A program made the position numbers and the translations under genes. Positions 1-5,478 of a stretch of DNA of 9,476 nucleotides are shown in pieces (within the stretch, counting starts at the first letter, position 1; each line of letters begins with the position of its first letter). The stretch spans positions 1 through 9,476 of the forward strand of contig JAEZTA010000062.1 of NCBI GenBank assembly GCA_023443765.1, in the 5' to 3' direction. This DNA is from Bacteroidota bacterium. GTDB taxonomy: Bacteria > Bacteroidota > Bacteroidia > Bacteroidales > Rikenellaceae. The notes under the pieces were generated by a model. That model was given only the letters and a program-made list of their open reading frames with translations. It did not search any database and was not told the DNA's origin.

Positions 1-227
1 GTTCTGTTTCCCGCTATGACAAGGAAGATATTTATGCAACGATCGGAATCTATACGCCCTCAACCAACGAATACAGCGAAATGACGATCAAGAACAAGGT
101 TCTTAATGGTGAAACAAATGTAACCCAAGTAGATATTCCAATGGTAATCAACCTACTCACTTATTTCGACGGTCGAATTTTCGTCGGCCCTAACAATGCA
201 GCATTCTACGAGCTGAAAATCAAATAA
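1..227 (+). CDS. 3' end of an unrecognised protein gene (partial)
   Basis: An open frame runs from the window edge (first full codon at base 3) to a TAA at 225-227, giving 74 residues. It is the C-terminus of a longer protein whose start lies outside the window. The visible part is rich in T, N, Y and alternating hydrophobic residues, has no transmembrane segment and no cysteine, and ends in AAFYELKIK. This suggests a beta-rich soluble or exported domain, such as those in many Bacteroidales surface or hypothetical proteins. I do not recognise the family and assign no function. The frame is followed within 20 nt by a hairpin terminator, which supports its being a real gene end. It converges on the 2-oxoacid oxidoreductase operon. 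Confidence 0.75.
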   Translation, partial: SVSRYDKEDIYATIGIYTPSTNEYSEMTIKNKVLNGETNVTQVDIPMVINLLTYFDGRIFVGPNNAAFYELKIK

Positions 228-244
228 ACCTCCGTTACGACACA

Positions 245-280
245 AAGGAAGCGCCCCATTTGAGACGCTTCTTTCTTCTT
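245..280. terminator. Hairpin terminator between convergent genes
   Basis: The arms 245-253 and 266-274 pair over 9 bp (core GAAGCG/CGCTTC, one G.T wobble) around a 12-nt loop. A T-rich run, TTTCTTCTT, follows on the + strand and would end the upstream + gene. On the minus strand the tract after the hairpin is poorer (CCTTTGTG), so stopping of the oxidoreductase operon here is less certain. The position between two converging stop codons (227 and 299) fits a shared terminator. Confidence 0.7.
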
Positions 281-298
281 CATATCGTGTCGCCGGAA

Positions 299-841
299 TT
301 ACCGCTTGCGGATAATCTCACCGCCATGCTGGATGGCCTTCTCGTTCTCGGGAAGCATTTTCCACGCACGTTCGGGCAGCGACTTTTTCAGGCCTACCAT
401 CACGTTCTCCATCTTCACGACCGGGCGCACCTTGAGGTATCCGCCCAGAATCATCGTGTTGAACAACCTGGCCTGACCCATCTTCGCACATTCGGCCGTG
501 GCGTCGATCGCATAAACTTCGATGTCCTTACGGACCGGATGCCGCGTGATGCCGTTGGTATCGTAGATCAGCACGCCGCCGGGTTTCACCATCGGCTCGA
601 ATTTCTCCATCGACTGCTGGTTCAGGATGATCGCCGTGTCGAACTCGTGGGCGATAGGCGACGAAATCTTCCGGTCGGAGAGGATCACCGTCACGTTGGC
701 GGTACCGCCACGCATCTCAGGGCCGTAGGAGGGCATCCACGTCACCTCGAAATCCTGCATCACACCCGAGTAAGCCAGAATTTTACCCATCGAAAGGACA
801 CCCTGTCCTCCGAATCCTGCAATTATCAACGTTTCTTTCAT
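299..841 (-). CDS. 2-oxoacid:ferredoxin oxidoreductase, gamma subunit
   Basis: This is the gamma subunit of a four-subunit 2-oxoacid:acceptor oxidoreductase (Kor/Vor type), a cytoplasmic enzyme that converts a 2-oxoacid plus CoA to acyl-CoA, CO2 and reduced ferredoxin. The 180 residues match the usual size of this subunit. The glycine-rich GFGGQG sits at residues 9-14 and the family motif YGPEMRGG at 39-46. The frame ends with IIRKR and a TAA. It is the last gene of the operon, starting 4 nt after the beta subunit stop, so the two are probably translationally coupled. The family is clear; the substrate (2-oxoglutarate, branched-chain or another 2-oxoacid) cannot be told from this subunit. Confidence 0.95.
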   Translation of the reverse strand: MKETLIIAGFGGQGVLSMGKILAYSGVMQDFEVTWMPSYGPEMRGGTANVTVILSDRKISSPIAHEFDTAIILNQQSMEKFEPMVKPGGVLIYDTNGITRHPVRKDIEVYAIDATAECAKMGQARLFNTMILGGYLKVRPVVKMENVMVGLKKSLPERAWKMLPENEKAIQHGGEIIRKR

Positions 842-845
842 AGCC

Positions 846-1613
846 TTACTCTTTTTTTACGTCCTTGATATCGCCCAACGGGTAGAAGGGCAGCATGTTC
901 TCGGCCAGCCAGTCGTTCGAAGCCACGGGCGAAAGTTTCCAACCGCTGTTGCAGGTCGCAACGACCTCCACGAGCGAGAAACCGTTGCCGGCCATCGAAT
1001 TTTCGAACGCCTTGCGGATCGCCTTCTTGCACTTGCGCACGTTGGCCGCCGTATGCACGCTCTGACGCGTGATGTAGGTCGCACCGTCGAGGTGGGCCAT
1101 CATTTCGGCGATCTTATAGGGATAGCCGTTCAACTGCGGATCACGACCATAGGGGGTCGTAGCGGTCTTCATGCCCACGAGGGTGGTCGGGGCCATCTGG
1201 CCGCCGGTCATGCCGTAGATTGCGTTGTTGATATAAACGGCTACGACATTCTCGCCGCGAGCAGCCGCATGGATCGACTCTGCCGTACCGATGGCCGACA
1301 AGTCGCCGTCGCCCTGGTAGGTGAAGACCAAGTTATTGGGCCACAACCGCTTCACGGCCGTAGCCACGGCCAGCGCACGTCCGTGCGCCGCCTCGATCCA
1401 GTCGATGTCGATATAATTGTAGGCGAACACCGCACAGCCCACGGGCGAAACACCCACGGTCTTCTCTTCGAGGCCCATCTCTTCGACGACCTCGGCAATG
1501 AGTTTATGCACCGTACCATGGCTGCAGCCGGGGCAGTAGTGCATGACATTATCGGTGATGAGTTTCGGTTTTGCGTAAACCTGATTCTCTCGTTTCATTT
1601 CAACCTCTGCCAT
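846..1613 (-). CDS. 2-oxoacid:ferredoxin oxidoreductase, beta (TPP-binding) subunit
   Basis: This is the thiamine diphosphate-binding subunit of the Kor/Vor-type oxidoreductase, 255 residues. The TPP motif starts with GDGD at residues 101-104 and closes with NN at 129-130, the expected spacing. CPGC at 27-30 and C60 (SPVGC) are conserved cysteines of this subunit class, seen near the iron-sulfur cluster in two-domain relatives. GRALAVATAVK at 78-88 and IYGMTGGQ at 132-139 are also typical. I use the first ATG at 1613, six nt after the alpha subunit stop; an internal Met at residue 6 (MKREN) is a possible alternative start. It sits between the alpha and gamma subunit genes. Substrate specificity is not readable by eye. 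Confidence 0.95.
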   Translation of the reverse strand: MAEVEMKRENQVYAKPKLITDNVMHYCPGCSHGTVHKLIAEVVEEMGLEEKTVGVSPVGCAVFAYNYIDIDWIEAAHGRALAVATAVKRLWPNNLVFTYQGDGDLSAIGTAESIHAAARGENVVAVYINNAIYGMTGGQMAPTTLVGMKTATTPYGRDPQLNGYPYKIAEMMAHLDGATYITRQSVHTAANVRKCKKAIRKAFENSMAGNGFSLVEVVATCNSGWKLSPVASNDWLAENMLPFYPLGDIKDVKKE

Positions 1614-1619
1614 CGTCTT

Positions 1620-2714
1620 CTACTTTTTAATCAGTTTTTCCTTGAGTGCTTCGAGCACTTCGTCGGGGTTGAACAGCATACCGCCCTGACGGCCGTAATG
1701 CTCGACAGGAGCCTTGCCATTCACAGCCAGGCGCACATCCTCGACCATCTGCCCGGCATTGAGCTCGGCCGAAAGGAATCCCTTGACCCCGCGGGCGGCC
1801 AGTTCGGCCAGTTTTTTCTTGGGGAAAGGGTAGAGCGTGATCGGGCGCAGCAGGCCGACCTTCAGTCCCTCGGCGCGGGCCATTTCGACCGTTGCCGAGC
1901 AGATGCGGGCCGACGAACCGAACGCCACGATGACGTAATCGGCATCGTCGCACTCGATAGCTTCGTAGCGCACCTCATTCTCTTCGAGGGCTTTGTATTT
2001 GTCCTGCAAACGCTTGTTGATAACCTCCATCTTCTCAGACTGCAATTCAAGCGAAGTCACAATATTGCGCGGGCGGTTGGCAGGTTTTCCCTGCGTGGCC
2101 CATGAACCGCACTCGGCTTTCAGTTCCTCGTCGGTCTTGCGCGGACGCTGGGGTGCGAGCACCACCTTCTCCATCATCTGACCGATGGCGCCGTCGGCGA
2201 GGATCAACGCCGGATTGCGGTATTTGAATGCAAGGTCAAAGGCATCGAACACGTGGTCGTGCATCTCCTGCACCGAGTTGGGGGCCAGCACGATCAGGTG
2301 GAAGTCACCGTGACCGCCGCCCTTGCAGGCCTGGAAATAGTCGCCCTGCGAAGGCTGGATCGTCCCCAGGCCCGGACCGCCGCGCTGCACGTTGATAATC
2401 AGGCAGGGCAGCTCAGCGCCCGCCAGGTAGCTCAGGCCCTCCGACATCAGGCTGATGCCGGGGCTGGACGACGAGGTCATCACCCGTTTTCCGCTCGAAG
2501 CGCCGCCGTAGACCATGTTGATCGAAGAGATCTCCGACTCGGCCTGCAACACCACCATGCCCGTGGTTTCCCACGGTTTGAGTTCCATCAGTGTCTCCAT
2601 CACCTCCGACTGCGGGGTAATGGGGTATCCGAAATATCCGTCGCAACCGTAGCGAATCGCAGCATGGGCGATCACTTCGTTGCCTTTCATCAGTTTTACT
2701 TCCTTCTCTGCCAT
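1620..2714 (-). CDS. vorB: 2-oxoacid:ferredoxin oxidoreductase, alpha subunit (VorB/KorA type)
   Basis: This is the alpha subunit, 364 residues, carrying the pyrimidine-binding and C-terminal transketolase-like domains that complete the TPP site with the beta subunit. Visible motifs are GYPITPQSE at residues 29-37, QAESE at 57-61, an SSSSPG turn near 81-86 and the RGGPGLGT loop near 110. The C-terminal part ends with VEHYGRQGG and a helical tail. The length fits the separate alpha subunit rather than the fused gamma-alpha form. The symbol vorB (3-methyl-2-oxobutanoate dehydrogenase subunit) is my nearest family recollection; korA (2-oxoglutarate) is the main alternative and the window does not decide between them. 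It starts 3 nt after the ferredoxin stop. Confidence 0.93.
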   Translation of the reverse strand: MAEKEVKLMKGNEVIAHAAIRYGCDGYFGYPITPQSEVMETLMELKPWETTGMVVLQAESEISSINMVYGGASSGKRVMTSSSSPGISLMSEGLSYLAGAELPCLIINVQRGGPGLGTIQPSQGDYFQACKGGGHGDFHLIVLAPNSVQEMHDHVFDAFDLAFKYRNPALILADGAIGQMMEKVVLAPQRPRKTDEELKAECGSWATQGKPANRPRNIVTSLELQSEKMEVINKRLQDKYKALEENEVRYEAIECDDADYVIVAFGSSARICSATVEMARAEGLKVGLLRPITLYPFPKKKLAELAARGVKGFLSAELNAGQMVEDVRLAVNGKAPVEHYGRQGGMLFNPDEVLEALKEKLIKK

Positions 2715-2717
2715 AGC

Positions 2718-2945
2718 TTACTCGAATTTTTGACGATAAACCGTAATGCAGCTATCCGGACAAATCACCGCGCAGGAGGCACAGCCCGTGCACGCATCGG
2801 GGTTGACCATCCACGAAACGGGATAGCCTTTGCTGTTCACCTCTGCCGACAGCGCAAGCACGTTGCACGGGCAGGCGGATGCACAAACCCCGCACCCCTT
2901 GCAGCGCTCCTTGTCGACAACGATTGTTCCTTTGATTTTAGCCAT
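2718..2945 (-). CDS. 2-oxoacid oxidoreductase, 2x[4Fe-4S] ferredoxin-like (delta) subunit
   Basis: This small iron-sulfur protein of 75 residues leads the oxidoreductase operon. It has two classic CxxCxxCxxxCP cluster motifs: C15, C18, C21 with C25, and C52, C55, C58 with C62. Extra cysteines lie at 27 and 66. It should carry electrons from the TPP/iron-sulfur core to free ferredoxin. The start ATG at 2945 is preceded by AAGGA with a 4-nt gap, one of the few convincing ribosome binding sites in the window. A -7 box lies about 30 nt upstream. The order delta-alpha-beta-gamma in a compact operon is the standard one for Kor/Vor enzymes in anaerobes. Confidence 0.95.
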   Translation of the reverse strand: MAKIKGTIVVDKERCKGCGVCASACPCNVLALSAEVNSKGYPVSWMVNPDACTGCASCAVICPDSCITVYRQKFE

Positions 2946-2973
2946 AACGTCCTTGTTATTGTTAAGTTGCTTA

Positions 2974-2981
2974 CAAATATA
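2974..2981 (-). promoter_or_regulatory. Probable promoter (-7 box) of the oxidoreductase operon
   Basis: Read on the minus strand the bases are TATATTTG, a full match to the Bacteroidetes -7 consensus TAnnTTTG. It would start transcription near 2968, about 23 nt before the ferredoxin ATG. I see no clear TTTG at the expected -33 distance. The extended box TTCGTATATTT recurs in front of both DUF805 genes. Confidence 0.6.
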
Positions 2982-3041
2982 CGAAATAATCGGATAAAAA
3001 CGATTCGGATTGCAACATTTCTTTCGGCAGAAACGACAAAC

Positions 3042-3082
3042 AAAAAGCAGGGAATCCGCATTTGCACCTGCGAACTCCCTGC
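3042..3082 (-). terminator. Rho-independent terminator of the first DUF805 gene
   Basis: On the minus strand the arms 3076-3082 and 3047-3053 pair perfectly over 7 bp (GCAGGGA/TCCCTGC). An inner 4-bp stem forms from 3069-3072 and 3057-3060 (CGCA/TGCG). The hairpin is followed by TTTTTGTTTG. It lies 20 nt after the DUF805 stop codon and before the oxidoreductase promoter, separating the two units. Confidence 0.85.
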
Positions 3083-3101
3083 ATACAAAACCGTTCGGGG
3101 A

Positions 3102-3581
3102 TTACTCGGCCTTCGGGTCGGGACCGTATTTATTTTCACCCTGCGTACCGGGCGTACAGAACCAAACGAGCAGGAAGATGCCCCAGACCAGGAATATCAA
3201 ACCGCCGCCGAACAACAGCAACAGATATCCGAGGGGAACGGAACTCAGGTTGCCCGCGGCTCCAACCAGGAGCATGACTGATGCGAATGCAAGCACAATA
3301 ACCCAAACGAAAGATAAGACATAATACCATACCCCAATCGCACCGCTGCGCCCAATGTCGTGCAGGCGGCGCACCATCACCGACAGATTCGGAACAATCA
3401 TATACAGCGACAGAAGCCACTTTATCGGCGTGAAACTCGCGCTGAAGAGCATCAGATCCAAAACTGAAGCCAGCACGAACAAGATCGTGGAAAAGAGCGC
3501 AAAATACCAGAACTCTTTCCGGCGGGCGCGTCCCTGGAAATTCGCATAATCGGGACCGAGGCATTTCAGGAACCATTTCAT
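3102..3581 (-). CDS. DUF805 family membrane protein (copy 1)
   Basis: This is a 159-residue small inner-membrane protein of the DUF805 family (YhaH-like), whose function is not established. The N-terminal amphipathic part carries YANFQGRARRKEFW at residues 12-25, the family's first signature. Three or four hydrophobic segments follow (about 27-48, 54-69, 82-108 and 117-142). The second signature, RRLHDIGRSG, is at 71-80. The protein ends with the typical tail PGTQGENKYGPDP (144-156). The ATG at 3581 is supported by the identical MKWFLKC start in the paralogue at 4589-5140 and by the conserved leader upstream. A -7 box precedes it and a strong terminator follows, so it is probably a single-gene unit. 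Confidence 0.92.
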   Translation of the reverse strand: MKWFLKCLGPDYANFQGRARRKEFWYFALFSTILFVLASVLDLMLFSASFTPIKWLLSLYMIVPNLSVMVRRLHDIGRSGAIGVWYYVLSFVWVIVLAFASVMLLVGAAGNLSSVPLGYLLLLFGGGLIFLVWGIFLLVWFCTPGTQGENKYGPDPKAE

Positions 3582-3590
3582 GAGTGACGG
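3562..3590 (-). repeat. 29-nt block shared by both DUF805 genes (copy at 3562-3590)
   Basis: This stretch is identical, base for base, to 5121-5149. It covers the first codons (MKWFLKC region), the ATG and 9 nt of the leader. A second block, TGGAAATTCGCATAAT, is also shared a little inside both genes. The rest of the two genes is far more diverged. Confidence 0.9.
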
Positions 3591-3613
3591 GATTTAAGGG
3601 TTATTCAATAGTA

Positions 3614-3621
3614 TAAATATA
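3614..3621 (-). promoter_or_regulatory. Probable -7 box of DUF805 copy 1
   Basis: On the minus strand this reads TATATTTA, one base from TAnnTTTG, within TTCGTATATTTA. It lies 33 nt upstream of the ATG. The same extended box sits at a similar distance before the second DUF805 gene. I see no good -33 TTTG. Confidence 0.5.
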
Positions 3622-3694
3622 CGAAATAAAAACGGTTCGGAGCAATCCGGAGTCTAATAAATCCGATAACTATACATTTTTCGACTATAATACG

Positions 3695-3720
3695 TCGGAT
3701 GGGCAGAATCCGAATTTTTT
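3695..3720 (+). terminator. Orphan terminator-like hairpin
   Basis: TCGGAT (3695-3700) and ATCCGA (3708-3713) pair over 6 bp around a 7-nt loop, followed by A and six Ts. No + strand gene lies upstream. A second ATCCGA at 3661-3666 could pair with the same TCGGAT, so two exclusive folds are possible. Confidence 0.4.
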
Positions 3721-3823
3721 GATCCGGCTATGGATTCTTTATTGTATTTTGAGTCGGATACAGCAAGCAAAAAAACGATTCAGGAAGAGTCAAAATTGCA
3801 GAAAAATCCCGGTCTGAAACGAC

Positions 3824-3847
3824 AAAAAGTGCGTTCTTTCGGACGCA
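3824..3847 (-). terminator. Orphan terminator-like hairpin
   Basis: On the minus strand TGCGTCC (3847-3841) and GAACGCA (3836-3830) pair except for one C.A mismatch and enclose GAAA, a GNRA tetraloop closed by C-G. After one C come five Ts (3828-3824). No minus-strand gene ends nearby. The sequence just after it resembles the stretch after the terminator of DUF805 copy 1. Confidence 0.4.
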
Positions 3848-3889
3848 GCCCGAAATCGGTGCGGAACCTTCAAAAGATTACCACCCGAA

Positions 3890-3923
3890 TTTGGCAATAT
3901 TACACTTATTTTTCCTATATTTG
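3890..3923 (+). promoter_or_regulatory. Promoter of the TM2-DUF2752 pair
   Basis: TTTG at 3890-3893 and TATATTTG at 3916-3923 are separated by 22 bp. Both elements match the Bacteroidetes primary sigma consensus. Transcription would begin near 3930, giving a leader of about 60 nt before the ATG at 3992. I see no Shine-Dalgarno site in that leader. Confidence 0.75.
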
Positions 3924-3991
3924 TAGAAGAAGCCCAATGGAGTACGCCGAAAATCCGCAAGAGTAGGCCCCATCAAATACACACGAATCAC

Positions 3992-4303
3992 ATGTATTGT
4001 TCGAACTGCGGCAAGCAGATTGCCGACAATGCCATTATGTGCCCCGCCTGCGGAGCGCCCGCCCAGTACGGCCCTGCCATTCCCGCCAACGCCAGCGACA
4101 AGGACTGGCTTACGACGCTGCTGCTCTGCTTTTTCCTCGGAGGATTCGGCATCCACAGTTTCTACGTCGGTAAAACAGCTATCGGCATCGTCCAGTTGCT
4201 CACGCTCGGCGGATGCGGCATCTGGGCGCTGATCGACTTCATCATGATCATCTGCGGCAACTACAACGATGCGCAGGGACGCCCCATCGTCAACAAGCGT
4301 TAA
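3992..4303 (+). CDS. Zinc-ribbon and TM2 domain membrane protein
   Basis: This 103-residue protein begins with a zinc-ribbon, YCSNCGKQI...MCPACG, with cysteines at 3, 6, 17 and 20. A short linker leads into a TM2 domain of two transmembrane helices, about 38-54 and 62-88. The TM2 signature GGFGIHSFYVGK is at 50-61 and IWALIDFIMI at 77-86. TM2 proteins are widespread small membrane proteins of uncertain role; the ribbon probably lies in the cytoplasm and binds one zinc. The ATG at 3992 leaves the ribbon intact and follows a strong promoter. The next gene overlaps its last 35 nt in another frame, which points to coupled translation. No function is claimed. Confidence 0.92.
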   Translation: MYCSNCGKQIADNAIMCPACGAPAQYGPAIPANASDKDWLTTLLLCFFLGGFGIHSFYVGKTAIGIVQLLTLGGCGIWALIDFIMIICGNYNDAQGRPIVNKR

Positions 4304-4568
4304 AATCCGGCTGGCCTGCCTACTGGCGATTCCGATCGCACTCTACTGCATCCCGGCGGGGTGGATCATGCACGGACACCCGGTCTGCCTGTTCCGCAAC
4401 CTGTTCGGCACGGAGTGTTACGGGTGCGGCATGACACGGGCGGTTTTCTCGTTGCTGCGCCTCGATTTCGGGGCAGCGTGGGAATACAACCGATTGGTCG
4501 TCATCGTAGCGCCGCTGCTGACCTACATATATGTAAAAGAGATTGTAAAAACAATCGGGGAATTTTGA
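4269..4568 (+). CDS. DUF2752 family membrane protein
   Basis: This 99-residue protein has two hydrophobic helices (about 13-34 and 76-92) and the DUF2752 signature CYGCGMTRA at residues 50-58, preceded by CLFRNLFG. The function of the family is unknown. The only upstream ATG that keeps the first helix is at 4269, inside the TM2 gene; the first 11 residues (MRRDAPSSTSV) are therefore read from TM2 codons in another frame. The next Met, residue 34, would cut off the first helix. Expression probably depends on coupling to TM2 translation. The TGA at 4566-4568 lies in the loop of a terminator hairpin. Confidence 0.88.
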   Translation: MRRDAPSSTSVKIRLACLLAIPIALYCIPAGWIMHGHPVCLFRNLFGTECYGCGMTRAVFSLLRLDFGAAWEYNRLVVIVAPLLTYIYVKEIVKTIGEF

Positions 4569-4590
4569 TGGTTCCCCAATTGTTTTTTTT
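4547..4590. terminator. Bidirectional terminator between DUF2752 and DUF805 copy 2
   Basis: The arms 4551-4562 and 4572-4583 pair with one C.A mismatch (ACAAT/ATTGT, then GGGGAA/TTCCCC). Eight Ts follow on the + strand at 4583-4590, and five As at 4547-4551 give a T-run on the minus strand. The DUF2752 stop codon is in the loop and the stop of the opposing DUF805 gene (4589-4591) overlaps the T-run. Confidence 0.88.
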
Positions 4591-5140
4591 ATTCCCGGTC
4601 CTCTTGCGGATCAGGCCCGTATCTGTTCGGACCTTTATCGCCAGGCAGGCAGAGCCACACGATAAAGGCGATCAAAAAGACCATCATGCGAAGATACATG
4701 CCGAAACCACACAAGAACCAGGCGAGAATCCCACCCGTGCTTTGCAGCAACCAGATACTGCTGAAGGCGAACCCGATCAGCATAGCATAAATCAGCCAGA
4801 AGAGCCCCAGCAACCAACCGCTGCGCCCGGTATCGTGCAGGCGCCGCACCGTAACAGCCAATCCGGGCAAAAAGAACACAAAACCCAAAACGGAGTAATA
4901 CCAATAATGGACAAACTGATGCTTCCAGATTTCCATCACATTCTGCATAACCGCGCTATTATCGGTATAGGTCACTGGAATGTTTTTAATCAAGCCATAG
5001 TCCCCGGAAATCACCATACCCAGTAACCAAACCGCATAGACACAAATCAGCGAAAACAGGGCAAACATCCAGTACTCCTTGCGCCGCGCCCGGCCGTGGA
5101 AATTCGCATAATTGCGCATACATTTCAGGAACCATTTCAT
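4589..5140 (-). CDS. DUF805 family membrane protein (copy 2)
   Basis: This 183-residue paralogue of the protein at 3102-3581 has the same architecture. MKWFLKC opens it, YANFHGRARRKEYW is at residues 11-24, RRLHDTGRSG is at 99-108 and PGDKGPNRYGPDP is at 166-178. It is longer because of an insertion of about 25 residues between the first membrane segment and the second signature (IKNIPVTYTDNSAVMQNVME, 51-70), probably an exposed loop. About four hydrophobic segments are visible (26-44, 81-96, 109-132 and 137-164). Its function is unknown. It has its own -7 box and leader and shares the terminator at 4547-4590 with the TM2-DUF2752 unit. Confidence 0.92.
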   Translation of the reverse strand: MKWFLKCMRNYANFHGRARRKEYWMFALFSLICVYAVWLLGMVISGDYGLIKNIPVTYTDNSAVMQNVMEIWKHQFVHYWYYSVLGFVFFLPGLAVTVRRLHDTGRSGWLLGLFWLIYAMLIGFAFSSIWLLQSTGGILAWFLCGFGMYLRMMVFLIAFIVWLCLPGDKGPNRYGPDPQEDRE

Positions 5141-5149
5141 GAGTGACGG
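5121..5149 (-). repeat. 29-nt block shared by both DUF805 genes (copy at 5121-5149)
   Basis: Identical to 3562-3590, covering the first codons, the ATG and the adjacent leader. Further upstream the two leaders still align (TTAAGGGTTA on the + strand in both), with a small gap before the -7 box. Confidence 0.9.
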
Positions 5150-5170
5150 AGTTTTAAGGGTTAAGCAGGA

Positions 5171-5178
5171 TAAATATA
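5171..5178 (-). promoter_or_regulatory. Probable -7 box of DUF805 copy 2
   Basis: On the minus strand this reads TATATTTA within TTCGTATATTTA, matching the box before copy 1 exactly over the 12 bases. It lies 30 nt before the ATG. No clear -33 element is visible. Confidence 0.5.
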
Positions 5179-5362
5179 CGAATTATTCCGCCTGATTGTG
5201 CTATCGAACCGGCTTTTTATCTGCTGTTCAGGGAAAAGATGTTTCGATTCCGGGCAGGGGAGGGAAGGTAGGAAAACACGATGAAACACCGCGCAATCGT
5301 TTTTGATTATCGCGGAGCAGATTTCGGCATAACGCAGTTCGACCCCGGCAAACCGGTTTTTA

Positions 5363-5472
5363 ATTTTAGGGGAGCAGGTTTGTACTTAAACGAAGTGCGG
5401 CGCGGATGGGTAGTATCGGAATACGTCCCATTCGCGCCACACAAGAGCAAGAGCAAAGATGCCCTCTAAAAT
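5363..5472 (+). ncRNA. Candidate structured RNA (unnamed)
   Basis: This intergenic segment folds neatly by eye. An outer stem pairs 5363-5369 with 5466-5472 (ATTTTAG/CTAAAAT), continues across a one-base bulge (T5465), and pairs 5370-5372 with 5462-5464 (GGG/CCC). Inside, hairpin 1 pairs 5382-5387 with 5393-5398 around AAACG. Directly next to it, hairpin 2 pairs 5399-5410 with 5427-5438 over 12 bp, then an inner GTAT/ATAC stem closes on CGGA. The rest (5439-5461) is A/G-rich and unpaired. The two non-Watson-Crick pairs (T5383-G5397 and G5405-T5432) are G.U wobbles only if the + strand is transcribed. I see no clean promoter or T-run terminator; TTCG-N19-TAATTTTA at 5338-5368 is a weak candidate. 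It may instead be a 3' UTR structure of the DUF1015 transcript. It matches no RNA family I know. Confidence 0.4.
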
Positions 5473-5478
5473 CAGAAA

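Larger units (their letters stand above)
3582..3991. other. 410-bp intergenic region with divergent promoters and orphan hairpins
   Basis: This AT-rich gap separates DUF805 copy 1 (minus) from the TM2 gene (plus). It holds the copy 1 promoter and leader at its left end and the TM2 promoter at its right end. Between them are six copies of ATCCG/CGGAT within 3645-3759, a + strand hairpin followed by six Ts (3695-3720) and a minus-strand hairpin followed by five Ts (3824-3847). A frame of 78 codons at 3730-3966 is open on the + strand, but its composition and its overlap with the TM2 promoter argue against a gene. Confidence 0.6.
5141..5478. other. 338-bp intergenic region without a convincing protein gene
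   Basis: The left 40 nt are the leader and promoter of DUF805 copy 2. The right third is the structured element at 5363-5472. Between them (about 5180-5360) I see only a small weak hairpin, CCGG-CAAA-CCGG followed by TTTTT (5345-5361). A 62-codon frame at 5281-5469 spans the structured element and looks accidental. No standard terminator is visible after the DUF1015 gene. Confidence 0.6.

Noticed and set aside
1053..2105. 350-codon + strand frame opposite the oxidoreductase genes
   Set aside because: It is antisense to the beta and alpha subunit genes, which have clear catalytic motifs.
3730..3966. 78-codon + strand frame upstream of the TM2 gene
   Set aside because: It is rich in K, S, Q and R, resembles no family, overlaps an orphan hairpin and contains the TM2 promoter, so it is most likely chance.
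5345..5361. CCGG-CAAA-CCGG followed by TTTTT as a + strand terminator
   Set aside because: The stem is only 4 bp and no + strand gene precedes it.
5281..5469. 62-codon + strand frame in the 5141-5478 gap
   Set aside because: It spans the structured element at 5363-5472, resembles no family I know and has no promoter. A purine-rich stretch upstream is not placed as a clear ribosome binding site.
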